NCBI GenBank assembly: GCA_026125795.1
Contig: JAHCKM010000001.1
Coordinates: forward strand, 558,001-622,000
Length of the DNA stretch: 64,000 nt
DNA from: Burkholderiaceae bacterium
Lineage (GTDB): Bacteria; Pseudomonadota; Gammaproteobacteria; Burkholderiales; Burkholderiaceae_C
Direction of reading: 5' to 3'
Part shown: positions 1-7,925 of the stretch, in pieces
How the letters are laid out: each line of letters starts with the position of its first letter
How positions within the stretch are numbered: position 1 is the first letter of the stretch
The notes under the pieces: generated by a model
Seen by the model: the letters and a program-made list of their open reading frames with translations, nothing else
The model's database searches: none
What the model was told of the DNA's origin: nothing
Made by a program: the position numbers and the translations under genes

Positions 1-360
1 GAGTGGGCCACCGTCGGTTCGAGCAACCTCGATCCGTTGAGCCTGGCGCTGAACCTCGAGGCCAACGTGGTGGTGCGCGACCCGGCATTTGCCACGCATC
101 TGCGCGAGCGGCTCGACGAACTGATGGCCGACCATTGCAGGGTGGTGCAGCTGCCGCCCGCCACGCGCTGGTCGTCGGCGGTGGCGCAGGTGCGCAGCTT
201 CTTCGTGTTCCACTTTCTGCACCGCTTCCCGCATTGGGTCGAGTGGCTGCCGCAGCGCGAGCCCCGGGTGGAGCCGCTGAGCGCGCGCGGGGCGCAACCG
301 CCGTCGGCGCCGGGCGTGCAGCGGCTGCCCACGCAGGCCGAAGAGGGCGCCGTGCGATGA
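1..360 (+). CDS. clsB: Cardiolipin synthase B, C-terminal fragment (5' end outside window)
   Basis: This is the last 119 codons of a phospholipase D family cardiolipin synthase; the reading frame is open from base 1. The fragment begins just after the second HKD motif and shows the family signature GSSNLDPLSL followed by LNLEAN, then FHFLHRFPHWVEWLP, which closely resembles the C-terminus of E. coli ClsB (YbhO). ClsB enzymes join phospholipids at the inner membrane to make cardiolipin. The stop codon overlaps the start of the ybhN-like gene (ATGA), and clsB-ybhN is also the order in E. coli, which supports the assignment. Catalytic HKD residues lie upstream of the window and cannot be checked. 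Confidence 0.9.
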   Translation, partial: EWATVGSSNLDPLSLALNLEANVVVRDPAFATHLRERLDELMADHCRVVQLPPATRWSSAVAQVRSFFVFHFLHRFPHWVEWLPQREPRVEPLSARGAQPPSAPGVQRLPTQAEEGAVR

Positions 361-1316
361 ACCGCTCGGCCGTGCGTGCACGTCCGTTGTGGCCCGCGAT
401 CTGGGCCCGGGTCAAGCAGGTGGCGCCGTGGGCGCTGGCCGCGCTCGTGCTGGTGTTGCTGGCACGCCATGCGGGCACGATCGATTGGCCGCAGGTGTGG
501 AGCGCGCTGACGCAGCAGTCGTTCGGCGCATTGGCGGTTGCTGCCGTGCTCGCGCTGCTCAGCCATGCGCTGTTCAGCAGCTACGACCTCGTCGGGCGGC
601 ACGAAACAGGCCATCGGCTGCCGGTGCCGCGCACGCTCGGCATCGCCGCGGTCTGTTATGCCTTCAACCTGAACTTCGGCTCGCTGGTGGGTGCGCTGGC
701 GATGAAGCTTCGCCTGTACCACCGCGCCGGGCTCAAGGCGACGATGGTGGCCCGCATCATCGTGCTGTCGATCGTCACCAACTGGATCGGCTACCTGGCG
801 CTCGGCGGCGTGTTGCTGCTGCTGGCGCCGCCGCCGATGCCGCCGCAGATCGATGGGCCGGTCTGGGCGCTGCCGGCCGTCGGCGCGCTGCTGCTGGCGG
901 TGGCGCTGGCGTACGGCGCGGCCTGCGTGTGGCGGCGTGGCCGCGTGATCCGCGTGCGCGGCCATCGCTTTGCGCTGCCCGCGCCGCGCGTGGCGGCCTG
1001 GCAGTTTGCGCTGGCGCTGACCAATTGGTCGTTGATGGGCCTGATCGTCTGGCTGCTGCTCGGTCAGGCAGTGCCGTATGCCGCGGTGCTCGGCGTGCTG
1101 CTGCTGGCCGCCGTGGCCGGCGTGGCGACCCACGTGCCGGCCGGCCTCGGCGTGATCGAGGCGGTGTTCGTGGCCTGTCTGGCCGGCACCGAGGTGGCCG
1201 CGCCCACCGTGCTCGCCGCGCTGCTCAGTTACCGCGCGGTCTACTACCTGGCCCCGCTGGTTCTGGCGGCGCTCGGTTACGCCGCCGTCGAGATGTCGCG
1301 GCGCGCGCGTCGTTGA
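357..1316 (+). CDS. ybhN: YbhN-like integral membrane protein (UPF0104 / LPG synthase TM family)
   Basis: A 319-residue polytopic membrane protein of the lysylphosphatidylglycerol-synthase transmembrane family, with about eight hydrophobic segments starting around residue 18 and the family-typical stretch NFGSLVGALAMK followed by LRLYHRAGL. It lacks the soluble aminoacyl-transfer domain of MprF, so it is a YbhN-type stand-alone membrane domain, perhaps a lipid transporter or flippase; the exact role is unknown. The ATG overlaps the clsB stop by four bases (ATGA), so the two are co-translated, and the link with cardiolipin synthesis is conserved in enterobacteria. Confidence 0.85.
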   Translation: MNRSAVRARPLWPAIWARVKQVAPWALAALVLVLLARHAGTIDWPQVWSALTQQSFGALAVAAVLALLSHALFSSYDLVGRHETGHRLPVPRTLGIAAVCYAFNLNFGSLVGALAMKLRLYHRAGLKATMVARIIVLSIVTNWIGYLALGGVLLLLAPPPMPPQIDGPVWALPAVGALLLAVALAYGAACVWRRGRVIRVRGHRFALPAPRVAAWQFALALTNWSLMGLIVWLLLGQAVPYAAVLGVLLLAAVAGVATHVPAGLGVIEAVFVACLAGTEVAAPTVLAALLSYRAVYYLAPLVLAALGYAAVEMSRRARR

Positions 1317-1392
1317 CGGCGCGGCATCACCGGTTCGGGCGTGGTGGAAAATCGGCGCACAACGCTGCGCGGGCGCGGCGCGGGGGCGTGGA

Positions 1393-2151
1393 TTGTCCAA
1401 CCTGGATGCCTTTGTGCACTTGCCGGCATTGCGCGGCAAGCTCAAGCCGGCCGAGCAGTCCGAGCTGCGTGGCACGTGGGAGCGTGTGGCGCAGTGGGAC
1501 GAGCGCGCCCGGGCGCGCGGCTTCGCGCCGGGTTGGCGCCTCAGCGACCATCAGCTCGAGGCCACGCGCCATGCGTTGCTCGGCCCGATGATCGCCGCGC
1601 GACAGGATCTGTGGATCTACGGGTACGGCTCGCTGATGTGGGACCCCGGGTTCCATTTCTCCGAGGTGCGTCTGGCGCGGTTGCAGGGTTACCAGCGCCG
1701 CTTCACCTACTGGACGCGCATCGCGCGCGGCACGCGCGAGCGGCCGGCGTTGATGCTGACGCTGGAGCGGCAGCCCGACGAAACCTGCTGCTGCACCGGC
1801 CTGGCGTTTCGCATCGGCGCCGAGGTTGCCGAGGAGGAGTCGGCGATGCTGTGGCGGCGCGAGATGCTGCGCAATGGTTACTGTCCGACCTGGCTGCCGG
1901 TGGACACCCCTCAGGGACCGCTGCGCGCGCTGGTGTTCGCCTGCAACCACGCGCACGACGACTATGCCGGCGAGATGGCCCTCGACGAGACCGCGGCGAT
2001 CATCGCGGTGGCCGCCGGCGCCATCGGCAGCAACCGCGAATACCTGGAGCAGATGGCGGCGCAGCTGAGCGCGTTGCAGATCGACGACCCGTACGTGGAG
2101 CAACTGCTGCAGCGGGTGCGGCAGTGTGCAGGCGAGGCGGCCGTGCGCTGA
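1393..2151 (+). CDS. chaC: ChaC-like gamma-glutamylcyclotransferase
   Basis: A 252-residue member of the ChaC family, which cleaves glutathione to 5-oxoproline and Cys-Gly in the cytosol. The glycine-rich substrate-binding strand reads IYGYGSLMWDP at about residues 75-85, followed by RRFTYWT and the conserved WRREM segment, all diagnostic for ChaC. The start chosen is a TTG at 1393, because the conserved region begins some 70 residues later and no better-placed ATG or GTG is in frame; the N-terminus is therefore uncertain. The gene stands alone between ybhN and a small orphan gene. Confidence 0.85.
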   Translation: MSNLDAFVHLPALRGKLKPAEQSELRGTWERVAQWDERARARGFAPGWRLSDHQLEATRHALLGPMIAARQDLWIYGYGSLMWDPGFHFSEVRLARLQGYQRRFTYWTRIARGTRERPALMLTLERQPDETCCCTGLAFRIGAEVAEEESAMLWRREMLRNGYCPTWLPVDTPQGPLRALVFACNHAHDDYAGEMALDETAAIIAVAAGAIGSNREYLEQMAAQLSALQIDDPYVEQLLQRVRQCAGEAAVR

Positions 2152-2183
2152 GACGTCGAGCGCGCCGTCGCACCGAGTCCCGC

Positions 2184-2202
2184 GTTTGCGCGTCGCGCAA
2201 AC
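2184..2202. promoter_or_regulatory. Perfect 19-nt palindrome downstream of chaC
   Basis: The arms GTTTGCGCG and CGCGCAAAC are perfect complements around a single T. It lies 33 bases after the chaC stop and upstream of the small gene at 2318. It could be a transcription terminator stem (no T-tract follows) or a protein-binding site. A TAGAAT hexamer at 2250-2255 could be a -10 element for the downstream gene, but no convincing -35 precedes it. Confidence 0.35.
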
Positions 2203-2317
2203 ACCAAGCGCAGACGTAACGCCGCTTCACTTGTGCGTGACGCCAAGCCTAGAATACATGCCGTTACAAACGGCCTGCGGTCGGCGGGCCGCCAAGCAAA
2301 CGGCAAAGGGGACACGC

Positions 2318-2509
2318 ATGAGCGAGGCCAATCCAGTTCCGGAGTACCGCGAGTCGCGCATCGAAGAAGAGCCGATCCTCGGCCGCGTGCTCGCGCTGCC
2401 TGACGGGCGCATCCAGCCACTCACCTGGTTCGAGCGCCTGCTCGTGTCGCTGCACCTGATCAGCGCCAAGACGCTGGAAGCGCGCTACTTCAAGACGCAA
2501 GGATCCTGA
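2318..2509 (+). CDS. Small conserved hypothetical protein, 63 aa
   Basis: A 63-residue acidic, soluble-looking protein with no signal peptide or membrane segment. It starts at the ATG preceded by an AAAGGGG ribosome-binding site seven bases upstream. I recognise no domain. The composition (EYRESRIEEEPILGRVLALPDGR, broken here as EYRESRIEEEP and ILGRVLALPDG) and a clean Shine-Dalgarno sequence make it a plausible real gene and not a chance frame. It is convergent with the flavin monooxygenase at 2544 and separated from it by a hairpin. Confidence 0.6.
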   Translation: MSEANPVPEYRESRIEEEPILGRVLALPDGRIQPLTWFERLLVSLHLISAKTLEARYFKTQGS

Positions 2510-2515
2510 TCGGCG

Positions 2516-2532
2516 GCGCGCCCAGGGCGCGC
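2516..2532. terminator. GC-rich hairpin between convergent genes
   Basis: GCGCGCCC and GGGCGCGC form a perfect inverted repeat around one A, in the 34-base gap between the small plus-strand gene and the minus-strand monooxygenase. The location suits a bidirectional terminator. There is no T-tract on either side, so intrinsic termination would be atypical. Confidence 0.4.
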
Positions 2533-2543
2533 AGCCGGAAGCG

Positions 2544-3716
2544 TCACCGGTACACCAGACCCGACAGCCGCCAGGCCATCCGCGAGCGCAGCCGCGGGAT
2601 GCGCGCCAGGGTCGCGAGCAGTGCATTGCGCAGCACGCGCAGACCGGGGCGGACGGTGGCGAGCCGGGTCAGCCCGTCGGCGAACTTCACCACCTGCTGC
2701 GCCACCGGCCGCCGCGCCACGCCATAACGGTCGAGCGCGGCGTCGTCGCCCCCGAGCGCCTGCAACAGCGCATCACCCAGCGCCATCGCATCGAGGATGC
2801 CCACGTTCATGCCCTGGCCGCCGGCTGGGCTGTGCACGTGCGCGGCGTCGCCCGCCAGCAGCACGCGCCCGGCACGGTAGCGTTCGGCCACGCGATGGTG
2901 CACGCGAAAGCGAGAGCCCCACAGCACCTCGCCGACGACGGCGCGTTGCTGCTGCGGCCCGCGCGCATCGAGCAAGGCCTGCACGTATTCGATGCTCGGC
3001 CGCTCGGGCGCCTGCTCGACCGTGGCAACGATCCGGTGCACGCCATCGGGCAGCGGTGCCACGACCACCATGCCGGCCGGCGAGAAGTACAGGATCACCT
3101 CGTCGCGCGGCACCGCACCGCTCAAACGCACGTCGGCGAGCACGAACGATTCGCCGTAGCTGCCTCCGCTGAAGGCAATGCGCGCCTGCTCGCGCACGAC
3201 GCTGTGCATGCCGTCGCAACCGACCGCGTAGCGGGCGCGCAGACGCGTGTCGTCGTCGAGCGTGGCGGTGATGCCCGAGCCGTCCTGTGACAGGCGCTCG
3301 AGCGCGCGCGGCCGCAGCACGCGGCCGCCGAGCGCGGTCAGACGCTCCAGCAGCACACGTTCGGTGACCGCCTGCGACACCATCAGCGTGTACGGGTAGC
3401 GCGTCGGCAGCGTGTCGAAAGCGATCGGGATCAGCACGCGGTCGCGGTCGCGCACGGTGAAGCGCTGCGCGTGCAGGCCGAGCGAGACCAGCGTCGGCGT
3501 GACGCCCAGCGGCTCCAGCACCTCGAGCGTGCGCGCATGGATCACCGCGGCGCGCGACGTGTTGTCGCCGGCCGCCTGGCGGTCGATCAACGCCGTGCGC
3601 ACGCCGCGCACCGCCAGCGCGGTGGCCAGCGTGAGGCCGGTCGGGCCGGCGCCGACGATCAGCACGTCGGCATCGAAGGGCTGCGGGGCTGCGGGCGGTG
3701 TCGGCATGGTGTGCAT
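2544..3716 (-). CDS. FAD-dependent aromatic monooxygenase (UbiH/PheA-TfdB family)
   Basis: A 390-residue class A flavoprotein hydroxylase, predicted to use FAD and NAD(P)H to hydroxylate an aromatic or similar substrate. Motifs in order are the Rossmann GxGxxG (VIVGAGPTGLTLA type, read here as VLIVGAGPTGLTLA) near residue 20, the DG motif (VGCDGMHSVVRE) and the GD motif (VLLAGDAAHVHSPAGGQGMN). The start at 3716 follows a GAGGAA ribosome-binding site; frames open further upstream would run through the regulatory region. It is divergent from a TetR regulator with operator-like dyads between them, so it is probably the TetR target. The substrate cannot be told from sequence. Confidence 0.85.
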   Translation of the reverse strand: MHTMPTPPAAPQPFDADVLIVGAGPTGLTLATALAVRGVRTALIDRQAAGDNTSRAAVIHARTLEVLEPLGVTPTLVSLGLHAQRFTVRDRDRVLIPIAFDTLPTRYPYTLMVSQAVTERVLLERLTALGGRVLRPRALERLSQDGSGITATLDDDTRLRARYAVGCDGMHSVVREQARIAFSGGSYGESFVLADVRLSGAVPRDEVILYFSPAGMVVVAPLPDGVHRIVATVEQAPERPSIEYVQALLDARGPQQQRAVVGEVLWGSRFRVHHRVAERYRAGRVLLAGDAAHVHSPAGGQGMNVGILDAMALGDALLQALGGDDAALDRYGVARRPVAQQVVKFADGLTRLATVRPGLRVLRNALLATLARIPRLRSRMAWRLSGLVYR

Positions 3717-3733
3717 CGTCGGTTCCTCAAGTG

Positions 3734-3801
3734 TCAACAAGTGTTGGTCAACGTTTGTAGACATTCTGGGAAACCACCCGATCAATGTCAACGCTCGTTG
3801 A
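3734..3801. promoter_or_regulatory. Three related dyads in the monooxygenase/TetR divergent promoter
   Basis: Three 14-base inverted repeats share the half-site TCAACR: TCAACA-AG-TGTTGG at 3734-3747, TCAACG-TT-TGTAGA at 3748-3761, and a perfect TCAACG-CT-CGTTGA at 3788-3801. The third ends 16 bases before the TetR start codon. Repeated dyads of this size between a TetR gene and a divergent enzyme gene are the usual arrangement for autoregulated TetR operators. Confidence 0.6.
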
Positions 3802-3817
3802 ATTACACTTGCAACCC

Positions 3818-4405
3818 ATGGCTGCCACCACCGAAGGACCCCCAGCCGCCGCGCCGCCGCGCCGCTCCGACGCTACGCGAGCGGCCATCGTGGCGGCGGC
3901 GCGCGAGCAGTTCGCGGCCGCCGGTTACCAGGGCGCCACGATCCGCTCCATCGCCGCGGCCGCGGGTATCGATCCGGCGCTGGTGATGCGCTACTACGGC
4001 AACAAGGAGGGGCTGTTCGCCGCCGCCGCCGAGTTCGACCTGCGCCTGCCCGATCTGGGCGCGCTGCCGCGCAGCCAGGTGGGCGCGGCGCTGGTCAGCC
4101 ACTTTCTCGATCGCTGGGAAGGCGACGATGCGCTGATGGCGCTGCTGCGCGCGGCGGTCACCAACCCGGCCGCGCGCCAGCGCATGCAGTCGATCTTCGC
4201 CACGCAGGTGGGCCCTCAGGTCGGCAAGCTGAGCGGCTTGCCGCGCGCCGAGGCGGCAGCGCGCGCCGGATTGATCTCGTCGCAGATCCTCGGCCTGGCG
4301 CTGTGCCGCTACGTGCTGGAGCTGCCGCCGGTGCTCAAGCTGACGCGCGCCGACACCGTGCGGCGCGTCGGGGCCACGGTGCAACGTTATCTGTTCGATG
4401 CGTGA
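3818..4405 (+). CDS. TetR family transcriptional regulator
   Basis: A 195-residue TetR-type repressor. The N-terminal helix-turn-helix spans about residues 20-66 (EQFAAAGYQGATIRSIA, then VMRYYGNKEGLF, the classic recognition helix and YxxKxxL-like end). The rest is the helical ligand-binding and dimer domain. The ATG at 3818 is preferred over one at 3785, because the upstream one lies within the operator region and adds a non-conserved tail. It is divergent from the monooxygenase and only 14 bases upstream of the clsC-like gene, so it may also co-transcribe with that lipid enzyme. Confidence 0.85.
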   Translation: MAATTEGPPAAAPPRRSDATRAAIVAAAREQFAAAGYQGATIRSIAAAAGIDPALVMRYYGNKEGLFAAAAEFDLRLPDLGALPRSQVGAALVSHFLDRWEGDDALMALLRAAVTNPAARQRMQSIFATQVGPQVGKLSGLPRAEAAARAGLISSQILGLALCRYVLELPPVLKLTRADTVRRVGATVQRYLFDA

Positions 4406-4419
4406 ATAGAAGGATCGAC

Positions 4420-6045
4420 ATGCAGGGCAGCGCCTTCGGCTTCAGTACGGTGCGCATCATGGCGGCGCGCCTGGCGCGGCGCGGCGTGCTGGCCGGATGC
4501 CTCGCGTGGCTGGCCGGCTGCGCCGTGTTGCCCGAGCTGCCGGCGCGCACGCCGACGCTGGCGCTGCCGCCTTCGCCCGACACGGCGTTGGCGCGCATCG
4601 TGTCCGCGTCGACCGCCGATCCCGAGCAGAGCGGCTTCCGGCTGATGCCCACCGGTCAGTACGCGTTGCAGGCGCGGCTCGAGCTGGCGCGCCGGGCGCA
4701 GCGCTCGCTGGACGTCCAGTACTACCAGATCCACGACGACCGCACCGGGCGCTACCTGCTGCGCACGGTGCGCGACGCGGCCGAACGCGGCGTGCGCGTG
4801 CGGCTGCTGATCGACGACCTCTACACCGGCGGCGAGGACCCGCTGCTGCTGGGGCTCGACGCGCACCCGAACGTCGAGGTGCGCCTGTTCAACCCTTTTG
4901 CCGGCTGGCGGCGCAATCTGCTGACGCGCTTTGCCGGCTCGCTGCACGACTTCTCGCGCGTCAACCGGCGCATGCACAACAAGCTGTTCATCGCCGACGG
5001 CGTGATGGCCGTGGCCGGCGGGCGCAACATCGCCGACGAGTACTTCATGAGCAGCGAGGGCGCCAACTTCGTCGACCTCGACACCTTCGTCATCGGCGGC
5101 ATCCTGCCGCGGCTGTCCAGGATCTTCGACGAGTACTGGAACAGCGCACGCGCGTATCCGCTGACCACCATCATCCGATCGGCAGACACGCCGGAGATGC
5201 TGCGCGAGACGTTCGAGCGCCTGACAGGCGAAGACACCACGCCGCCGCCCGAGCCGCCGCCACCCAACGACGTGCTGGGGTACGGCCCGATCGCCAATGA
5301 ACTGGAGGCCGGCAAGCTCGGCCTGGTCTGGGCCGACGCGCAGGCGTATGCCGATTCTCCCGACAAGGCCATCGGCCGGGTCTCCAGCTACGGCGCGGTG
5401 CCGATCGCCGACGTGGACAGCGTGCGCTACAACGTGATCGAGCTGATCCGCCGCGCGCGGCGCGACGTGGTGCTCACCAGCCCGTACCTCGTTCCGGGGC
5501 GCGACGGCATCGAAGTGTTCGGCGACCGGCGCCAGCGCGGCGTGGGCTTCACGCTGGTGACCAACTCGCTGGCGGCCACCGACGAGCCGGTGGTGCACAC
5601 CGGCTACCGCCGCTACCGGCCGCAGATGCTCGCACTGGGCATGGAGCTCTACGAACTCAGCCCGATGCGGGTGAGTCGCAGCCTGCGGTTGGGTCGGTTC
5701 TCCAGGTCGATCGGCCGGCTGCACGCCAAGAGCGCCGTCATCGATCGCGAGAAGGTGTTCATCGGATCGATGAACTTCGACCCGCGCTCGGACCGCCACA
5801 ACACCGAGATGGGGCTGTTCATCGAGAGCCCGGTGCTGGCGCAGCAGGTGCTGAAGCTGGTGGAGGTGATCAAGAGCCAGGGCGCGTACCGCGTCCGCCT
5901 GGCCGACGACGGCAAGACCCTGCAATGGACCACCCTGGCCGCGGCCGGCCAGGCCGAGGTGCAGGTCGAGGAGCCCGAGACCGACTTCTGGTCGAGGATC
6001 ATGCTCGAGGTGCTGTCGGTGCTGATCCCGGAGGACTGGCTGTAG
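4420..6045 (+). CDS. clsC: ClsC-type phospholipase D/cardiolipin synthase, predicted lipoprotein
   Basis: A 541-residue protein with two phospholipase D motifs: HNKLFIAD (His186, Lys188, Asp193) and HAKSAVID (His435, Lys437, Asp442), each followed by the GGRN and GSMNFDPRS signatures. The C-terminus, TDFWSRIMLEVL then LIPEDWL, matches E. coli ClsC (YmdC), which makes cardiolipin from PG and PE. Unlike E. coli ClsC, the N-terminus is a lipoprotein signal with lipobox LAGC (Cys34), placing the enzyme outside the cytoplasmic membrane. The length, about 70 residues above ClsC, is explained by that leader plus linker. It follows the TetR gene closely. Confidence 0.85.
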   Translation: MQGSAFGFSTVRIMAARLARRGVLAGCLAWLAGCAVLPELPARTPTLALPPSPDTALARIVSASTADPEQSGFRLMPTGQYALQARLELARRAQRSLDVQYYQIHDDRTGRYLLRTVRDAAERGVRVRLLIDDLYTGGEDPLLLGLDAHPNVEVRLFNPFAGWRRNLLTRFAGSLHDFSRVNRRMHNKLFIADGVMAVAGGRNIADEYFMSSEGANFVDLDTFVIGGILPRLSRIFDEYWNSARAYPLTTIIRSADTPEMLRETFERLTGEDTTPPPEPPPPNDVLGYGPIANELEAGKLGLVWADAQAYADSPDKAIGRVSSYGAVPIADVDSVRYNVIELIRRARRDVVLTSPYLVPGRDGIEVFGDRRQRGVGFTLVTNSLAATDEPVVHTGYRRYRPQMLALGMELYELSPMRVSRSLRLGRFSRSIGRLHAKSAVIDREKVFIGSMNFDPRSDRHNTEMGLFIESPVLAQQVLKLVEVIKSQGAYRVRLADDGKTLQWTTLAAAGQAEVQVEEPETDFWSRIMLEVLSVLIPEDWL

Positions 6046-6063
6046 CGGGCCGGCAGGCTGCCG

Positions 6064-6645
6064 TTACTGCATGCGGATGGCCTCGACCTGGATCAGCAGC
6101 TTGACGGCATCCTCGAAGCCGAACTGCAGCCCCCACAGCACGCCCCACTGGCTGCGCTGGATGGTGGTCTCGAAATCGCCGCCGCAGACCTCGCGTTTGA
6201 ACAGCGGATTGATGTAGCAGTTGAACTTGGCCGCCTTCAGCGTCACCGGATGCGTCACGCCCTTCAACGTGAGCTGGCCGTGCACCTCGCTGACCTTGTC
6301 GCCGTTGAACACGAACTGGTCCGACTTGAACGTGCCGGTGGGAAAGTCGGCCACGTTGAAGAAATCCTTGCCCTGGATCTGCCGGTTGAGCATGTCGACG
6401 CCGGTGTTGACCGACGAGATGTCGATCACGATCTCGACCTTGCCGGTGCGGGCGGCGCGGTCGAAGAACAGCGTGCCGTCCTTGGTGCTGAAGCGGCCGC
6501 GGTTGGTGGTGGTGCCGAAGTGGCCGTTTTCGTAGTTGACGAAGGTGTGGGTCGGATCGATGGCGTAATTGGGCGCATCGGCGCGCGCCGGCGCCCACGC
6601 ACACCACGGCATTACGGCGGCGGCAGTGAGGAGGGCGGATCTCAC
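6064..6645 (-). CDS. yceI: YceI family periplasmic lipocalin-like protein (second copy)
   Basis: A 193-residue secreted YceI-fold protein, a beta-barrel that in other bacteria binds isoprenoid or long-chain lipids. It has a signal peptide (LLTAAAVMPWCAWAPARA) and the family pattern YAIDPTHTFVNYENGHFG, GRFSTKDGTLFFDRA, FNVADFPTGTFKS and ITLKG-like LTLKGVTHPVTL. Translation most likely begins at the GTG at 6645, which overlaps the stop of the upstream yceI copy (GTGA). It is the last gene of a b561-yceI-yceI operon, matching the yceJ-yceI pairing in E. coli. Confidence 0.85.
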   Translation of the reverse strand: MRSALLTAAAVMPWCAWAPARADAPNYAIDPTHTFVNYENGHFGTTTNRGRFSTKDGTLFFDRAARTGKVEIVIDISSVNTGVDMLNRQIQGKDFFNVADFPTGTFKSDQFVFNGDKVSEVHGQLTLKGVTHPVTLKAAKFNCYINPLFKREVCGGDFETTIQRSQWGVLWGLQFGFEDAVKLLIQVEAIRMQ

Positions 6646-7211
6646 AGCGGCCCCAACCCGGTGAACGTCAGCTTGAACTTGACCTGCACGTCGTTGGCCA
6701 CCACGGTCGTGTCGGCCCACTCCTCCTGCCCGATGGTGTGATCGAGCCGCTTGACCACGAACGTACCGGTGGCGGTGGAGTTGGGGCCGGACTGCGTGAT
6801 CGTCACCGGGACCGTGACGTCGCGCGAGATGCCCTTGATGGTCAGCTTGCCGTTGACCAGGAACCTGCCGTTGCCCTCGCTCTTGATCGATGTCGACTTG
6901 AAGGTCGCCTCGGGAAACTTCGCCACGTTGAACCAAATCGGCTTTGGCAGCTCGGCATCCGCCTCCGCCACGCCCAGCAGCCCGCTGAGCATCGTGATCT
7001 GCACGCTTACGCTGCCGGCCTCCGGCTTCTTCGGATCGAGGTCGAGTGCGGCGGTGAAGGTCTTGAACCGCCCCTCCACCGGCACGCCCATCTGCCGGGT
7101 GACGAAGACCACCTCGCTCTGTGCAGGCTGCAGCCGGACCTGCGCCTGCGCGGTCGCCGCGGACGCTGTGGCAACCAGCAGCGTGCACAACAATCGAAAT
7201 GCAGGATTCAT
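6642..7211 (-). CDS. yceI: YceI family periplasmic protein (first copy)
   Basis: A 189-residue YceI-domain protein with a clear signal peptide (LLCTLLVATASAATAQA) and mature start QVRLQPAQSEVVFVTRQMG. The family landmarks FNVAKFPEATFKST and LTIKGISRDVTVPVT are present. It differs substantially from the downstream copy, so the duplication is old or the two were combined from different lineages. Ten bases separate it from the cytochrome b561 gene and it overlaps the second copy by four bases, so all three are one transcription unit. Confidence 0.87.
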   Translation of the reverse strand: MNPAFRLLCTLLVATASAATAQAQVRLQPAQSEVVFVTRQMGVPVEGRFKTFTAALDLDPKKPEAGSVSVQITMLSGLLGVAEADAELPKPIWFNVAKFPEATFKSTSIKSEGNGRFLVNGKLTIKGISRDVTVPVTITQSGPNSTATGTFVVKRLDHTIGQEEWADTTVVANDVQVKFKLTFTGLGPL

Positions 7212-7221
7212 GGGAAAGTCC

Positions 7222-7803
7222 TCAGCGCGGCCCGAACCACATGCGCGACATGAGGTCGTCGCGGTCGATGAACTGGTGCTTCAGAGCGGCCGCCACGTGC
7301 AGCAGCACCACCGCGGCCAGCGCGAATGCCGCATAGGCATGCGCCGGCTTGAGCACCGCATTGGCCAGGTCCTTGTTCACGGGCACGAAGTCCGGCAGCG
7401 GCAGCACGCCGAACCACACGATCGGGAGCCCGACCGCCGAGCTGTAGGCCCAGCCCAGCAGCGGCACCGCAAAGAACAGCACGTACATCGACAGGTGCGA
7501 GATCCTGGCGGCCTGCTGTTGCCAGGGTGGCATCGCGGCCAACACACGCGCCGACAGCGGCGGCGGCCGGTGCGCCAGGCGCCACAGCAGGCGCAGCGCG
7601 GACAGCGCCAGGATCGTGACGCCGGCCCACTTGTGGTAGTTGAACAGCTTGACCCGCGCCACCGAGAACGGCAGGTCGTGCATGTAGAGCCCGAGGCTGA
7701 ACGAGCCCACGATGGCCAGCGCGAGCAGCCAATGCAGCGCGATGGCGACGGCACCGTAGCGAGGTGAGGCGAGCGTTGTCCCGGCTTCGATCGACAGGTC
7801 CAT
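7222..7803 (-). CDS. yceJ: Cytochrome b561 (YceJ/CybB type)
   Basis: A 193-residue four-helix di-haem cytochrome of the bacterial b561 family in the inner membrane. Conserved haem-ligand histidines are visible in IALHWLLALAIV, FNYHKWAGVTIL, HAYAAFALAAVVLLH and the intervening helices. Family members shuttle electrons between quinol pools and periplasmic acceptors. It leads an operon with two yceI genes, as in the E. coli yceJ-yceI pair, which suggests a redox or lipid-quinone link for the YceI proteins. Confidence 0.88.
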   Translation of the reverse strand: MDLSIEAGTTLASPRYGAVAIALHWLLALAIVGSFSLGLYMHDLPFSVARVKLFNYHKWAGVTILALSALRLLWRLAHRPPPLSARVLAAMPPWQQQAARISHLSMYVLFFAVPLLGWAYSSAVGLPIVWFGVLPLPDFVPVNKDLANAVLKPAHAYAAFALAAVVLLHVAAALKHQFIDRDDLMSRMWFGPR

Positions 7804-7925
7804 GTCGGAGCCGCAATCTATCAGAACCGCCTGCCGGCATCGCGACGCCGCGCCGTTGCGACTGAAGCGGGCACAATCGCGCGTGGTCGTGGCGGTTGAC
7901 GGGTCCGCCGAAGGAACTCTTGCCC

